DNA of 64,000 bases, from positions 287,791 to 351,790 of the forward strand of contig NZ_BSRQ01000009.1 of NCBI RefSeq assembly GCF_030268685.1, written 5' to 3'. Shown here piece by piece: positions 25,801-34,110 of the stretch. The notes below the pieces were generated by a model. It had not been told where the DNA came from. It made no database searches and saw only the letters and a program-made list of their open reading frames with translations. This DNA comes from Microtetraspora sp. NBRC 13810. GTDB taxonomy: Bacteria > Actinomycetota > Actinomycetes > Streptosporangiales > Streptosporangiaceae. How positions within the stretch are numbered: position 1 is the stretch's first letter; each line of letters begins with the position of its first letter. Made by a program: the position numbers and the translations under genes.

Positions 25801-27030
25801 GGCGTCACGCTGCGCGGCACCGACGTGCGGTGGCTGACCTACAGCGCGGACGGCGGGTTCGTGCTGCTCCTCGACGGGACCGCCGCCGTGCTGTGGTCGG
25901 CGGCGGGCGAGGAACTGCTGCGCCACCCCCTGGACGACACGCCGCGCGCGCCCACCCTGCGGCTCAGCGCCGACAACCGCACCCTCCGCTACCAGCGCTG
26001 GTACGGCGGCAACGTGGCCACACTGGACGTCTCGGCCCACACCCGCCCCCCGGTGCTGACCGGCGAGGTGAGCGGCGGCGTGCTCGCCTCGGCCACCGGC
26101 GTCCTCGCCGTGCGCCGCGCGGACGGCCGCGTCGAACTGTGGGACGCCGCCCGCCGACGCCCGCTCCCCCCGCCGGACCACCCGGGCGCCGCCGAGGCGC
26201 TCGCCGTCAGCCGGGACGGGCGAACCCTGGCGATCGGCGCGACCCGGTCGGGCGGCCCGCCTGCCGTGGTGACCCTGTGGGACCTGGTGCGCGGGACGCG
26301 GACGTGCCTGCTCACCCTCACCGGCTGGACCTCCGTGGCCGGGCTGGCGTTCGGCCCGGACGGTCGCACGCTCGCCGTCGCGCCGTTCGCGGAGAACCAC
26401 GGCGGCGTGCAACTCTGGGACACCGCCCGGTGCGCCAGGACCCGCACGCTCGGCCATCCCGGCGGCACCGCGCTCGCCTTCCGCCCGGACGGCGGGGCGC
26501 TCGCCGTCGGCGGGACGGAGAACGCCCTCATCGACCCGGCCGGCGGCCCGATCGTGCGCGGCCCCTTCGACCCGGGCTTCGACGGGGTGCGCGCCGTGAC
26601 GTTCAGCTCCGACGGCACGACCATCGCCACCGCGATCCGCGAAGGGGGCGTGGACCTGTGGGACGCGCGCTCCCTGCGCAGGACCGGTCATCTCGTGCCG
26701 GCCGGGGAGGAGGACGACGTGGTCACGCTCGCCTTCTCCCCCGACGACCGCGTCCTCGCGGCCGGCGGGGCGGACGGCAAGGTCCGGCTGTGGGACGTGG
26801 CCGGGCTCGCCCCGCTCGGGCGGCCCTTCCTCGGACACGGCGGCGTCCGGGCCCTCGGCTTCGGACCCGGCGGCGTCCTCTACCGCCTCGGTGCGAAGGG
26901 CACCCTGGACAGCCTCCCGTTCGATCCCGAGCGCGCCGCGGCGGCCGTCTGCGCCCGCGCCGGCACGTCCCTCACGCCCGCCGGCTGGCGGCTCCTCATC
27001 CCGGAAGTGAACCCCCGAAAGGTGTGCTGA
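22831..27030 (+). CDS. Caspase - STAND NTPase - TM - WD40 repeat protein
   Basis: 1399 residues from the GTG at 22831. Residues 1-245: caspase-like peptidase with LLVYFAGHGLL (His85) and IVMLDCCFAG (Cys137 in DCC). A Pro/Thr linker with PTPTPTPAHPP follows. Residues 270-690: STAND NTPase with Walker A TGPSGSGKSS (about 308-318), VIVVDQFEEIY (about 375) and THEALLHAWPTLRSWI. A single membrane helix (about 696-718) precedes about 600 residues of WD40 repeats (FSPDGRTLAV, LWDLV and similar). Such proteins are thought to sense a signal through WD40, oligomerise with ATP and activate proteolysis, plausibly as defence or programmed cell death. The coding strand is extremely C-rich up to about 24830 and normal afterwards, suggesting a mosaic origin. 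The next gene starts right after the stop. Confidence 0.9.
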   Translation: MARFGGLTGARALLVGTASYTGLPDIPAVATTLADLADTLERRCGLPAEAIRVATDLPTPMELGDVITSVTEDATGPLLVYFAGHGLLSRDGTLYLATQSTDTRGPRLEHRALPYATLRRYLLDSTAGPVIVMLDCCFAGRAVSGLGGPQDEVANLAEIDGAFVLTAAGRNELALAPPGQRHTAFGGALLRLLDHGDPTAPADLTLHAIHRHLARALPAAGFPRPRCRSAGTAGDLILATNPAHPTPTPTPAHPPAGPAHPTPHDTCPYKGLAAFEAEDSRWFFGRERLTSTLITRLAERYDDPRPLFVTGPSGSGKSSLLRAGLIPAISTGTLHIPGSATWPTTLLTPTAHPLTALTDALDAIPPTTHPAQRTVIVVDQFEEIYTECDDHQEREHFITRLHHAATQASALVVLGVRADFYGRCATHPALAATMQERHIVIGPMNTTELRAAVERPAALAGLTLEPGLTDLLLADLGGTRPPGHEPGRLPLLSHALLATWQRRTGHTMTVEGYRATGGIHGALATTADAVLAGLPEPDRHTARTLLRRLVHIGEGTQDTRRRVNRTRLLSELPTSTPDNNDGPDTVLHAFATQRLITIDDDTVEITHEALLHAWPTLRSWIDTDRTGLLIEQHLIDAATTWDHEGRDPSALYRGTRLTLARDWSAGHPVPALAAGFLTAATRQEEAEREAARRRARLLTRLAASLAVLLVIALVAGGVAVRQTAAVERERDTAVARRTAAAADALRARDPAKAMLLSVAAWRLAEVDEARAALYSSLAQRELSVTPAPPVTAAAAFASGADGGTLAVVDQGRAVLWDVTRNRVITTVDGVGPAGVIALSPDDTLLAVGGPGRRTQVWDLVAGRPIGEGFARDAWLLTFGGTGRLLAAATSGGLTQVVVVDRSRATLTPLMRRPDDAEAVGVVLSGDDRMAAVLYDGGRLALYDVRTGEPAGRAPGGRSMAAAFSPDGRTLAVSGGDGVRFWDVGSGAWRAGVTLRGTDVRWLTYSADGGFVLLLDGTAAVLWSAAGEELLRHPLDDTPRAPTLRLSADNRTLRYQRWYGGNVATLDVSAHTRPPVLTGEVSGGVLASATGVLAVRRADGRVELWDAARRRPLPPPDHPGAAEALAVSRDGRTLAIGATRSGGPPAVVTLWDLVRGTRTCLLTLTGWTSVAGLAFGPDGRTLAVAPFAENHGGVQLWDTARCARTRTLGHPGGTALAFRPDGGALAVGGTENALIDPAGGPIVRGPFDPGFDGVRAVTFSSDGTTIATAIREGGVDLWDARSLRRTGHLVPAGEEDDVVTLAFSPDDRVLAAGGADGKVRLWDVAGLAPLGRPFLGHGGVRALGFGPGGVLYRLGAKGTLDSLPFDPERAAAAVCARAGTSLTPAGWRLLIPEVNPRKVC

Positions 27031-28119
27031 ATGTCCGAGCCATACGACTCCGCACCACACAACTCCGAACCACCCGAATCCGAACCACCCGAATCCGAAC
27101 CACCCGCGGAGGACCGGTCACCGGCCCTGGAGAACGTGGAGTTCGCCCCCTACCCGGTGATCCTCGACCCGGCCGGGCCGGTCACCGTCGTGATCGACCT
27201 GGCTGTCAGCGGCGGGGCGGAGCCGTACGCCCTGCTGCGCGATCCGGTGGGGAAGGAGACGGAGCTGCGGCCGGAGCGGGAGGCGACCAAGGCCGAGGAG
27301 GTCTCCTGGCGGGCCCGGCACGAGATCCCGGCGGACGGCCCGGCCGGGCGCTGGCTGCTCCTGGTGCGGGTGGCCGGGACGGTGGACGAGATCGACTTCG
27401 CGGTCCTGGGCGCCGGTGAACGTGACCGCACCCTCTTCACCGGGTTCGACGCGCGGCCCAGGAGGGTGTGGGCCGGGTCGCCGGTGACCTTCACGGGACG
27501 CCTCGGCGTGGTGCGCGGCGAGGGGACGGAAGGGCTGGCCGGGCGGCCGATCTCGCTGGTCTTCCAGCGGCAGGACGCGTTCTCCTGGGAGGAGGCGGCC
27601 GTGACCGAGACCGACCGCGCCGGCGCCTTCGTCTTCGTCGCCGAGGCCGAGGACACCGGCCACTGGCGGGCGCAGTTCACCGACGAGGACGACGACGGTT
27701 TCGCGGCGAAGGCGGAGTCCGGCGCCAGGAGCGCGAGCGTGCTGGTGCTGGCGCCCCCCGTGCCGCCGCCCCCCGCCCCGCCGGAACCCACCAGGAAGTC
27801 GAAGATCACCTCTTACTCGGTCCGGCCCAGGACGGTGGGTCAGGGCGGCAGCATCACGCACAAGGGGACGCTGTGGATCCAGGCGAGCTCCGGCGGCTGG
27901 CGCAGGGCCGCGAACCTGAAGATCGGCGCACAGAACCGGAAGACGAAGAGCGGCACGTGGCGCGATCACCCCGGGTCCGCGACCACCCGTGACAGCGGCG
28001 ACTTCACCCTGACGAGTTCGGGGGTGCCCGTTCCGCGTTTCTGGCGGGTCAAGTTCGGCGGCCGGTCCGGCGTGAAGTGGATCGCCAGCGGCTACCAGGA
28101 GGTGGGGAGGCAGTCCTGA
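27031..28119 (+). CDS. Ig-like repeat protein coupled to the caspase gene
   Basis: 362 residues; the ATG directly follows the caspase-gene stop, with GAAAGG upstream. The N-terminus has a repeated acidic motif (ESEPPESEPPAED). Two beta-rich segments resemble bacterial Ig or carboxypeptidase-regulatory folds (TLFTGFDARPRRVWAGSPVTFTGRLG; KITSYSVRPRTVGQGGSITHKGTLWI), separated by a Pro-rich hinge (PPVPPPPAPPEP). No signal peptide, so probably cytoplasmic despite the extracellular-style domains. Function unknown. The tight coupling makes it a candidate partner or substrate of the caspase protein, which is inference. Confidence 0.75.
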   Translation: MSEPYDSAPHNSEPPESEPPESEPPAEDRSPALENVEFAPYPVILDPAGPVTVVIDLAVSGGAEPYALLRDPVGKETELRPEREATKAEEVSWRARHEIPADGPAGRWLLLVRVAGTVDEIDFAVLGAGERDRTLFTGFDARPRRVWAGSPVTFTGRLGVVRGEGTEGLAGRPISLVFQRQDAFSWEEAAVTETDRAGAFVFVAEAEDTGHWRAQFTDEDDDGFAAKAESGARSASVLVLAPPVPPPPAPPEPTRKSKITSYSVRPRTVGQGGSITHKGTLWIQASSGGWRRAANLKIGAQNRKTKSGTWRDHPGSATTRDSGDFTLTSSGVPVPRFWRVKFGGRSGVKWIASGYQEVGRQS

Positions 28120-28130
28120 CGGCGGGGAGG

Positions 28131-28159
28131 CCGCCCGCGTGCTCGGGGGACGCGGGCGG
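28131..28159. terminator. Convergent hairpin terminator
   Basis: Perfect 10-bp stem CCGCCCGCGT / ACGCGGGCGG with a 9-base loop, between the end of the Ig-like gene (28119) and the end of ispH (28172). It can serve both strands. Confidence 0.75.
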
Positions 28160-28171
28160 TTCCGGAGCGGG

Positions 28172-29434
28172 TCACCTGGCCGCCGAGGGCAGGGTGAAGC
28201 GGATGTCCTCCTGGGTGATCTCGCGTTCGACCCTGGTGACCCGGCCGAGGCCGGCGAGTGCCGCGATCACCGCTTCGACCAGGCGGGGCGGCGCGGAGGC
28301 GCCGGCCGTGAGGCCGATGACGCCGGCCCCGGCGAGCCATTCCGGGCGGATGTCGCCGGCGTCGTCGATGAGGTGCGCGGGCGTGCCCTCGCGCTCGGCG
28401 AGTTCCACGAGGCGGACCGAGTTGGAGGAGTTGGCGGAGCCGACGACCAGCACGAGGTCGGACTCCTCGGCGATCGCCTTCAGGGCGTTCTGCCGGTTGG
28501 TGGTGGCGTAGCAGATGTCGTCGGAGGCGGGGCCGCGCAGCCTGGGGAACTTGTCCTGCAAGGCGGTGACCACGGCGGCGGTCTCGTCCACGGCCAGTGT
28601 GGTCTGGGTCAGATACGACACCCGGCCGGGGTCGTCGATCCGCAGGTCCGCGACGTCGGCGGCGTCCTCGACCAGGACGGTGCTCGCCGGGGCCTCGCCG
28701 AGGGTGCCCTCGACCTCCTCGTGCCCGGCGTGGCCGATCAGGATCACGGTGTCCCCGCGCCCGGCGAACCGGCGCGCCTCCGCGTGCACCTTGGCGACCA
28801 GCGGGCAGGTCGCGTCGACGACCGCGAGCTCGCGGCGCGCGGCCTCCTCGTGTACGGCGGGCGAGACGCCGTGCGCGGAGAACACCACGGTGGCCCCCAC
28901 CGGAACCTCGTCGAGCTCCTCCACGAAGACCGCGCCGCGGCTTTCCAGGTCGGACACGACGTGCGTGTTGTGCACGATCTGCTTGCGCACGTAGATGGGG
29001 CCGCCCCTGCGGTCCAGCAGGTGGGCCACAACGTCGATCGCCCGTTCGACCCCGGCGCAGAACGACCTCGGCGAGGCCAGCAGCACCGTCCTCGGCTGGG
29101 CGACCGCCAGCCAGGCGGCCATGGTGGCGCGGGCCGCCGGCCAGGCGCCGGAGTCGTCGCCGCCCGCGGCCACGCCCAGCCCGGTCCGCCGCCCGCCGGT
29201 GTCCACCAGCACGGCCAGGCCGGACTCCGCACCGGGCTCGTCGTCCATGCCCAGCGGGCCGCGCACGGTGGTCACCCCCCGGCGGCGTAACTCACCGGCG
29301 ACCAGTTCGGCCGCGGGGCACGGGGTCGTCGAGCCGTCCGGACCGAGCAGTTCGTCGGCGACGAGCACCGAACCGGCGAGGTCGCGACGGGGGGTGGCGT
29401 TCGTCAGGGGGTCCGCGGTGTGCGGGTGTGGCAT
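28172..29434 (-). CDS. ispH: 4-hydroxy-3-methylbut-2-enyl diphosphate reductase with N-terminal extension
   Basis: 420 residues from the ATG at 29434 (GGAGG 8 bases before); the frame is open to 29458. Iron-sulfur reductase of the MEP pathway making IPP and DMAPP. The three cluster cysteines are in [22 protein letters not shown] and [11 protein letters not shown]; substrate-binding His residues are in VHNTHVV and GHAGHEE. Typical IspH is about 310-340 residues; here the reductase core starts near residue 100, after a Gly/Ala-rich extension with [16 protein letters not shown]. It follows the prenyl synthase by 13 bases in the encapsulin operon and would feed it with C5 units. Possibly a second, pathway-dedicated copy. 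Confidence 0.93.
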   Translation of the reverse strand: MPHPHTADPLTNATPRRDLAGSVLVADELLGPDGSTTPCPAAELVAGELRRRGVTTVRGPLGMDDEPGAESGLAVLVDTGGRRTGLGVAAGGDDSGAWPAARATMAAWLAVAQPRTVLLASPRSFCAGVERAIDVVAHLLDRRGGPIYVRKQIVHNTHVVSDLESRGAVFVEELDEVPVGATVVFSAHGVSPAVHEEAARRELAVVDATCPLVAKVHAEARRFAGRGDTVILIGHAGHEEVEGTLGEAPASTVLVEDAADVADLRIDDPGRVSYLTQTTLAVDETAAVVTALQDKFPRLRGPASDDICYATTNRQNALKAIAEESDLVLVVGSANSSNSVRLVELAEREGTPAHLIDDAGDIRPEWLAGAGVIGLTAGASAPPRLVEAVIAALAGLGRVTRVEREITQEDIRFTLPSAAR

Positions 29435-29447
29435 CTGCCTGCCTCCT

Positions 29448-30509
29448 TCAGTGGTCACGCCGGGTGGCCATCCGGGCCAGCGCGCTCAGCTCGGCGGCGG
29501 CACGTGCCGTGACACCGGCCGACCGCAGGTGCCCCAGCGCTTGGGCCAGCAGGTCGTCCGCCTGCGCCCGGCTCCAGGCCAGCCCGCCCGCGCTCTCGAT
29601 CAGCGCCGCGGTGCGCACGAGGTCGTCGCCGGACAGCGGCCGGTCCTCGGCGTAGACCTCGGCCAGCTCCCGGCCGGCGTCGGTGCCGGAGGTGAGGGCC
29701 GCGACCACGGGCAGGGACTTCTTGCGGTTGCGCAGGTCGGAGAAGACGGGTTTGCCGGTGACCTCGGGATCGCCCCAGATGCCGAGAAGGTCGTCCGCGA
29801 TCTGGAAGGCGAGTCCCATCCGGTCGCCGAAGAGGCGCATGTGCTCGACCTGCTCGGGTCCGGCCCCGCCGAAGAGGCCGCCCAGCGCGCAGGCGCAGCC
29901 GAGCAGGGCGCCGGTCTTCTTCTCCGCCATGCCCAGGCATTCGGCCAGCCCGACGTCGCCGCGCCCCTCGAAGCACACGTCGGAGTGCTGCCCCTCGGTC
30001 AGGTCGAGTACGGCGGCGCCGAGCGTGGCGGCGCCCTGGACGGCGGCCGGGTGCCCGCTGCGCGCGAGCACGTCGAAGGCGAGCGTGAGCAGGGCGTCCC
30101 CGGCCAGGATGGCGGCGGTGTCGCCGAACACGCTCCAGGCGGTGGGGCGGTGCCGGCGGGTCTCGTCGCGGTCGATCACGTCGTCGTGCAGCAGCGAGAA
30201 GTTGTGCACGAGCTCGACCGCCGCCGCGGCGGGCGCCGCCATACCCGCGGCGGGCGCCGCCATACTGGCGGCGCCGTGGGCGGCCTCGGCCATGAGCAGC
30301 ACCAGGGCGGGGCGCAGCGCCTTGCCGGGGTCGGCCTCGACCGGCTGCCCCTTCTCGTCCCACCAGCCGAAGTGGTAGCCGGCGATGTGCCGCATGGACG
30401 AGGGGAGCGTGTCCACCGCCGGGCGCATGGCCGCGTCGAGCAGGTCGCGGCTCCACGCCAGCACCTCGTGGGCCGGACGACCCTCGATCATCGCCTCTGG
30501 AACTGTCAT
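29448..30509 (-). CDS. Polyprenyl diphosphate synthase, family 2B encapsulin cargo type
   Basis: 353 residues from the ATG at 30509, with a G-rich ribosome site (GGGGGAGG) upstream. An all-helical trans-prenyltransferase: first Asp-rich motif [20 protein letters not shown], second Asp-rich motif [13 protein letters not shown], and [17 protein letters not shown]. The N-terminal [14 protein letters not shown] and [11 protein letters not shown] resemble the prenyltransferases recorded as cargo of family 2B encapsulins. It condenses IPP with an allylic diphosphate; chain length is not predictable. It ends 13 bases before ispH and follows the shell genes, so substrate supply, synthesis and compartment are linked. 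No terpene cyclase is present. Confidence 0.88.
   Translation of the reverse strand: MTVPEAMIEGRPAHEVLAWSRDLLDAAMRPAVDTLPSSMRHIAGYHFGWWDEKGQPVEADPGKALRPALVLLMAEAAHGAASMAAPAAGMAAPAAAAVELVHNFSLLHDDVIDRDETRRHRPTAWSVFGDTAAILAGDALLTLAFDVLARSGHPAAVQGAATLGAAVLDLTEGQHSDVCFEGRGDVGLAECLGMAEKKTGALLGCACALGGLFGGAGPEQVEHMRLFGDRMGLAFQIADDLLGIWGDPEVTGKPVFSDLRNRKKSLPVVAALTSGTDAGRELAEVYAEDRPLSGDDLVRTAALIESAGGLAWSRAQADDLLAQALGHLRSAGVTARAAAELSALARMATRRDH
30224..30265 (-). repeat. Perfect 21-bp tandem duplication inside the prenyl synthase gene
   Basis: Copies at 30224-30244 and 30245-30265 begin CCGCGGCGGGCGCC and are identical. They encode a doubled GMAAPAA-type heptapeptide ([15 protein letters not shown]) just before the helix that carries the first Asp-rich motif. 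The frame is kept. Confidence 0.9.
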
Positions 30510-30526
30510 GTCCGGGGACCTCCCCC

Positions 30527-31924
30527 TCAGCGGCCGATTTCGATGTTTTCCAGAACTCCGAGGGCGTCGGGGACGAGCACGGCCGCCGAGTAGTAGGCGC
30601 TGACCAGATACGAGATCACCGCGCGCTCGCTGATGCCCATGAAGCGCACCGAGAGGCTCGGCTGGTACTCGTCCGGGATGCCGGTCTGGTGCAGGCCCAC
30701 CACACCCTGGTTGTCCTCACCCATCCGCATGGCGATGATCGAGCTGGTGCCCGCCTTGCTGATCGGGATCTTGTTGCAGGGCAGCAGCGGGATGCCCCGC
30801 CACGCCCGCACCGCGGTGCCGTCGAGCGTCACGTTGTCGGGGTAGACGCCCCGGCTGTTGCACTCGCGGCCGAAAGCGGCGATGGTACGCGGATGGGCGA
30901 GGAGGACCTGGGTCTTCCTGCGCCGTGAGACGAGCTCGTCGAGGTCGTCGGGGGTGGGCGGTCCGCTACGCGTGTGGATCCGCTGCCGGAAATCCGCGTT
31001 GTGCAACAACCCGAACTCCCGATTGTTCACCAACTCATCTTCCTGCCGCTCCCGCAACGCCTCAATCGTCAACCGCAACTGCTGCTCAACCTGATCCATC
31101 GGATCGTTGTACAAATCCGCAACCCGAGAATGCACCCGCAACACCGTCTGCGCCACACTCAACTCATACTCCCGCGGCGCCACCTCGTAATCAACGAACG
31201 TCCCAGGCAACTCCGGCTCACCCACATGCCCCGACGCCACCTCGATCGCCGACTCCCCATAACGGTTCTGCGGCAGATGACCCCCCTCCACAAAACGCCG
31301 AACATGCTCCCGCAACCCATCAGAACCCGCCACCACCGCCTCGAAATCACCCCGAGACAACGACAACAACACCCCCGACGTCACCGCCACCACCGAGTAA
31401 TCCCACTCCTCAACCCCCTCCACCACCTCCACATCACCGAAATAATCACCATCCGCCAACACCCCCAACACCGCACGATCCCCATACAACCCCGAACCCA
31501 CCTTGTTCACCTTGCCATGCGCAAGCAACACCACCCCATCAACCGGACGCCCCTCCTCCACCAACACATCCCCAACCTCAAACTCACGCTGACGGAACCG
31601 CCCCGCCAACGCCCCCAACACCTCCTCATCACCAAACCCCCGCAACACCGCCAACTCCCCCAACTCCACCGGAATAACCCGAACCTCACCACCCACCACA
31701 TCAAAACTCACCCGACCATCACCCACCGCATACGACAACCGCCGGTTCACCCGATACGTACCACCCGAAACCTGAACCCACGGCAACACCCGCAACAACC
31801 ACCTCGACGACACCCCCTGCATCTGAGGAACCGTCTTCGTCGTCGTCGCCAGATTCCGCGCCGCCGACGTACCCAGACTCAACGCCGAACCACCCTCAAC
31901 ACCAGAAACAAACGACTCCGACAT
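30527..31924 (-). CDS. Family 2B encapsulin shell protein, copy A (downstream)
   Basis: 465 residues from the ATG at 31924 (AGAAGGGTG upstream). N-terminus [30 protein letters not shown] and [16 protein letters not shown] match the SrpI-type family 2 encapsulin fold (HK97-like). Residues about 95-210 form an inserted cyclic-nucleotide-binding-like domain ([34 protein letters not shown]), the mark of family 2B. The C-terminus [16 protein letters not shown] and [21 protein letters not shown] is the shell core. It self-assembles into a protein nanocompartment in the cytoplasm. Residues 1-331 are nearly identical to copy B and use T/G-ending codons; the remaining 134 residues diverge and use normal codons. 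Same operon as prenyl synthase and ispH. Confidence 0.92.
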   Translation of the reverse strand: MSESFVSGVEGGSALSLGTSAARNLATTTKTVPQMQGVSSRWLLRVLPWVQVSGGTYRVNRRLSYAVGDGRVSFDVVGGEVRVIPVELGELAVLRGFGDEEVLGALAGRFRQREFEVGDVLVEEGRPVDGVVLLAHGKVNKVGSGLYGDRAVLGVLADGDYFGDVEVVEGVEEWDYSVVAVTSGVLLSLSRGDFEAVVAGSDGLREHVRRFVEGGHLPQNRYGESAIEVASGHVGEPELPGTFVDYEVAPREYELSVAQTVLRVHSRVADLYNDPMDQVEQQLRLTIEALRERQEDELVNNREFGLLHNADFRQRIHTRSGPPTPDDLDELVSRRRKTQVLLAHPRTIAAFGRECNSRGVYPDNVTLDGTAVRAWRGIPLLPCNKIPISKAGTSSIIAMRMGEDNQGVVGLHQTGIPDEYQPSLSVRFMGISERAVISYLVSAYYSAAVLVPDALGVLENIEIGR

Positions 31925-32047
31925 AACGAACACCCTTCTGTTCAGAGATCCGAATTCCGTTGGACATGCTTTTCATGACGTTCCGCCGCCCACCGGTGGC
32001 GCACGGAAAACACCCCGCCCGCGCGAGGGGACGTACGGCTGAGGGGC

Positions 32048-32093
32048 GGGGCGCCCGCACGGGCGCCCCACGAGACCGGCCGGCGCCGGCCGG
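32048..32093 (-). terminator. Double hairpin between the two shell genes
   Basis: Two strong hairpins in the 178-base gap: GGGGCGCCC / GGGCGCCCC with a 4-base loop (32048-32069) and CCGGCCGG-CG-CCGGCCGG (32076-32093). Leftward transcription from copy B meets them before copy A. On the + strand the second is followed by CTTTT. They could terminate partly and set the ratio of the two shell subunits, or protect mRNA ends. Confidence 0.6.
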
Positions 32094-32102
32094 CTTTTCC
32101 GG

Positions 32103-33503
32103 CTAGTGGCCGATCTCGACGTTCTCCAGAACGCCGAGGGCGTCGGGGACGAGCACGGCCGCCGAGTAATAGGCGCTCACCAGATAGGAAAGGACCGCAC
32201 GCTCGTTCAGGCCCATGAAACGCACCGAAAGGCCCGGCTGATATTCGTCGGGAATGCCGGTCTGGTGCAGGCCCACCACACCCTGGCTCTCCTCTCCGGT
32301 GCGCATGACGATGACCGAGCTGGTGCGGGCCTTGCTGATCGGGATCTTGTTGCAGGGCAGCAGCGGGACGCCACGCCAGGACGGGACGGCATGGCCGTTG
32401 AGCTCGACGCTCGGGGGGTAGAGGCCGCGGCTGTTGCACTCGCGGCCGAAGGCGGCGATGGCCTTGGGGTGGGCCAGCAGGACGGACGGGCTCTTCCAGA
32501 CGGTGGCCAGCAGTTCGTCGAGGTCGTCGGGGGTGGGCGGTCCGCTACGCGTGTGGATCCGCTGCCGGAAATCCGCGTTGTGCAACAACCCGAACTCCCG
32601 ATTGTTCACCAACTCATCTTCCTGCCGCTCCCGCAACGCCTCAATCGTCAACCGCAACTGCTGCTCAACCTGATCCATCGGATCGTTGTACAAATCCGCA
32701 ACCCGAGAATGCACCCGCAACACCGTCTGCGCCACACTCAACTCATACTCCCGCGGCGCCACCTCGTAATCAACGAACGTCCCAGGCAACTCCGGCTCAC
32801 CCACATGCCCCGACGCCACCTCGATCGCCGACTCCCCATAACGGTTCTGCGGCAGATGACCCCCCTCCACAAAACGCCGAACATGCTCCCGCAACCCATC
32901 AGAACCCGCCACCACCGCCTCGAAATCACCCCGAGACAACGACAACAACACCCCCGACGTCACCGCCACCACCGAGTAATCCCACTCCTCAACCCCCTCC
33001 ACCACCTCCACATCACCGAAATAATCACCATCCGCCAACACCCCCAACACCGCACGATCCCCATACAACCCCGAACCCACCTTGTTCACCTTGCCATGCG
33101 CAAGCAACACCACCCCATCAACCGGCCGCCCCTCCTCCACCAACACATCCCCAACCTCAAACTCACGCTGACGGAACCGCCCCGCCAACCCCCCCAACAC
33201 CTCCTCATCACCAAACCCCCGCAACACCGCCAACTCCCCCAACTCCACCGGAACAACCCGAACCTCACCACCCACCACATCAAAACTCACCCGACCATCA
33301 CCCACCGCATACGACAACCGCCGGTTCACCCGATACGTACCACCCGAAACCTGAACCCACGGCAACACCCGCAACAACCACCTCGACGACACCCCCTGCA
33401 TCTGAGGAACCGTCTTCGTCGTCGTCGCCAGATTCCGCGCCGCCGACGTACCCAGACTCAACGCCGAACCACCCTCAACACCAGAAACAAACGACTCCGA
33501 CAT
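32103..33503 (-). CDS. Family 2B encapsulin shell protein, copy B (upstream)
   Basis: 466 residues from the ATG at 33503 with AGAAGG upstream; GTG at 33512 is an alternative. Domain order is as in copy A: N-terminal HK97 segment, cyclic-nucleotide-binding-like insert at about 95-210, and shell core ending [11 protein letters not shown]. Residues 1-331 differ from copy A at only two positions (84 Ile/Val, 105 Ala/Gly), while residues 332-466 differ at many ([13 protein letters not shown] against [18 protein letters not shown] against RMGEDN). It is the first gene of the leftward operon, behind a promoter at 33798-33826. The two versions probably co-assemble or are expressed under different conditions. 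Confidence 0.92.
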   Translation of the reverse strand: MSESFVSGVEGGSALSLGTSAARNLATTTKTVPQMQGVSSRWLLRVLPWVQVSGGTYRVNRRLSYAVGDGRVSFDVVGGEVRVVPVELGELAVLRGFGDEEVLGGLAGRFRQREFEVGDVLVEEGRPVDGVVLLAHGKVNKVGSGLYGDRAVLGVLADGDYFGDVEVVEGVEEWDYSVVAVTSGVLLSLSRGDFEAVVAGSDGLREHVRRFVEGGHLPQNRYGESAIEVASGHVGEPELPGTFVDYEVAPREYELSVAQTVLRVHSRVADLYNDPMDQVEQQLRLTIEALRERQEDELVNNREFGLLHNADFRQRIHTRSGPPTPDDLDELLATVWKSPSVLLAHPKAIAAFGRECNSRGLYPPSVELNGHAVPSWRGVPLLPCNKIPISKARTSSVIVMRTGEESQGVVGLHQTGIPDEYQPGLSVRFMGLNERAVLSYLVSAYYSAAVLVPDALGVLENVEIGH

Positions 33504-33797
33504 GACGAACACCCTTCTCCTTGTATCCGCACGGGCACATGCGAAAAAGCCGCGCGGTGAATCGCGTAACGGTAAACGGGTCACACGCCCGAGAGTGGGC
33601 GCGGATATTCGTCCGCGCCGGAGGGGAGGCGCGAAAGAGAACATGGCCGGACGCCGGCCATCGAAGGTGACCTGTACAACAACGAGCGAAGGCGGAGCAC
33701 GCGCGGGCATGCCGGCCGCCCCTGCCCGGGGGACGATCGACTCATTTCACGAGCGAGCGAATCTTCGAGGGGCTTACCGCTTTCCAGGACAGGCCCA

Positions 33798-33826
33798 ATT
33801 ATGCGTCCACGCCATTCGGCTGTCAA
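33798..33826 (-). promoter_or_regulatory. Sigma70-like promoter of the encapsulin operon
   Basis: On the minus strand: -35 TTGACA (33826-33821), 17-base spacer, -10 CATAAT (33803-33798), i.e. 11 of 12 consensus bases at ideal spacing. It lies about 295 bases upstream of the copy B start, so transcripts would carry a long 5' leader. Confidence 0.7.
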
Positions 33827-33889
33827 TTACTCAATCAAGTCCGGGAAAAGCCGGGCGGTCAATCGGATAGTCCGGGTGGAGATATTGGA

Positions 33890-33913
33890 ATATGTCTGCT
33901 TTTGGCGACATAT
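33890..33913. promoter_or_regulatory. Inverted repeat upstream of encapsulin promoter
   Basis: ATATGTC (33890-33896) and GACATAT (33907-33913) are perfect 7-bp arms 10 bases apart, about 65 bases upstream of the -35 element. Spacing fits a site for a dimeric regulator. Confidence 0.45.
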
Positions 33914-34050
33914 CCGATTTGCGAAACAACTCCCCGGCAAGACCGCCCACCCACCCTGCACCGGACTCCCTAGGGCGAGCCGGGAAGGTGACGCGGGGGA
34001 ACGCACGCGACGGACGCGCGCAGACCACACCTTCCGCCGCCACCCGCCAC

Positions 34051-34110
34051 GCCGGACCACGCCGGACCACGCCGGACCACGCGGGACCACGCCGAACCAC
34101 GCCGAACCAC
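34051..34110 (+). repeat. Six-copy 10-bp tandem repeat
   Basis: Three copies of GCCGGACCAC, then GCGGGACCAC, then two copies of GCCGAACCAC, with exact 10-bp spacing (one helical turn). Non-coding. No function assigned. Confidence 0.9.

Noticed and set aside
30925-31978. Rightward open frames antisense to the encapsulin genes (Pro/His/Thr-rich)
   Set aside because: They arise from the skewed codon use of the shell genes; both copies show the same shadows and no start signals.
30527-33503. Pair of Crp/Fnr-type transcription factors
   Set aside because: The cyclic-nucleotide-binding-like part is an insert; there is no helix-turn-helix, and the flanking sequence matches the family 2 encapsulin shell fold.
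33581-33826. Leftward 81-residue frame in the encapsulin leader
   Set aside because: It overlaps the promoter, has no ribosome-binding site and no protein-like sequence; the transcript would start inside it.
34051-34110. CRISPR array
   Set aside because: The units are only 10 bp without spacers; no cas genes are near. It is a simple tandem repeat. No CRISPR array was seen elsewhere in the window.
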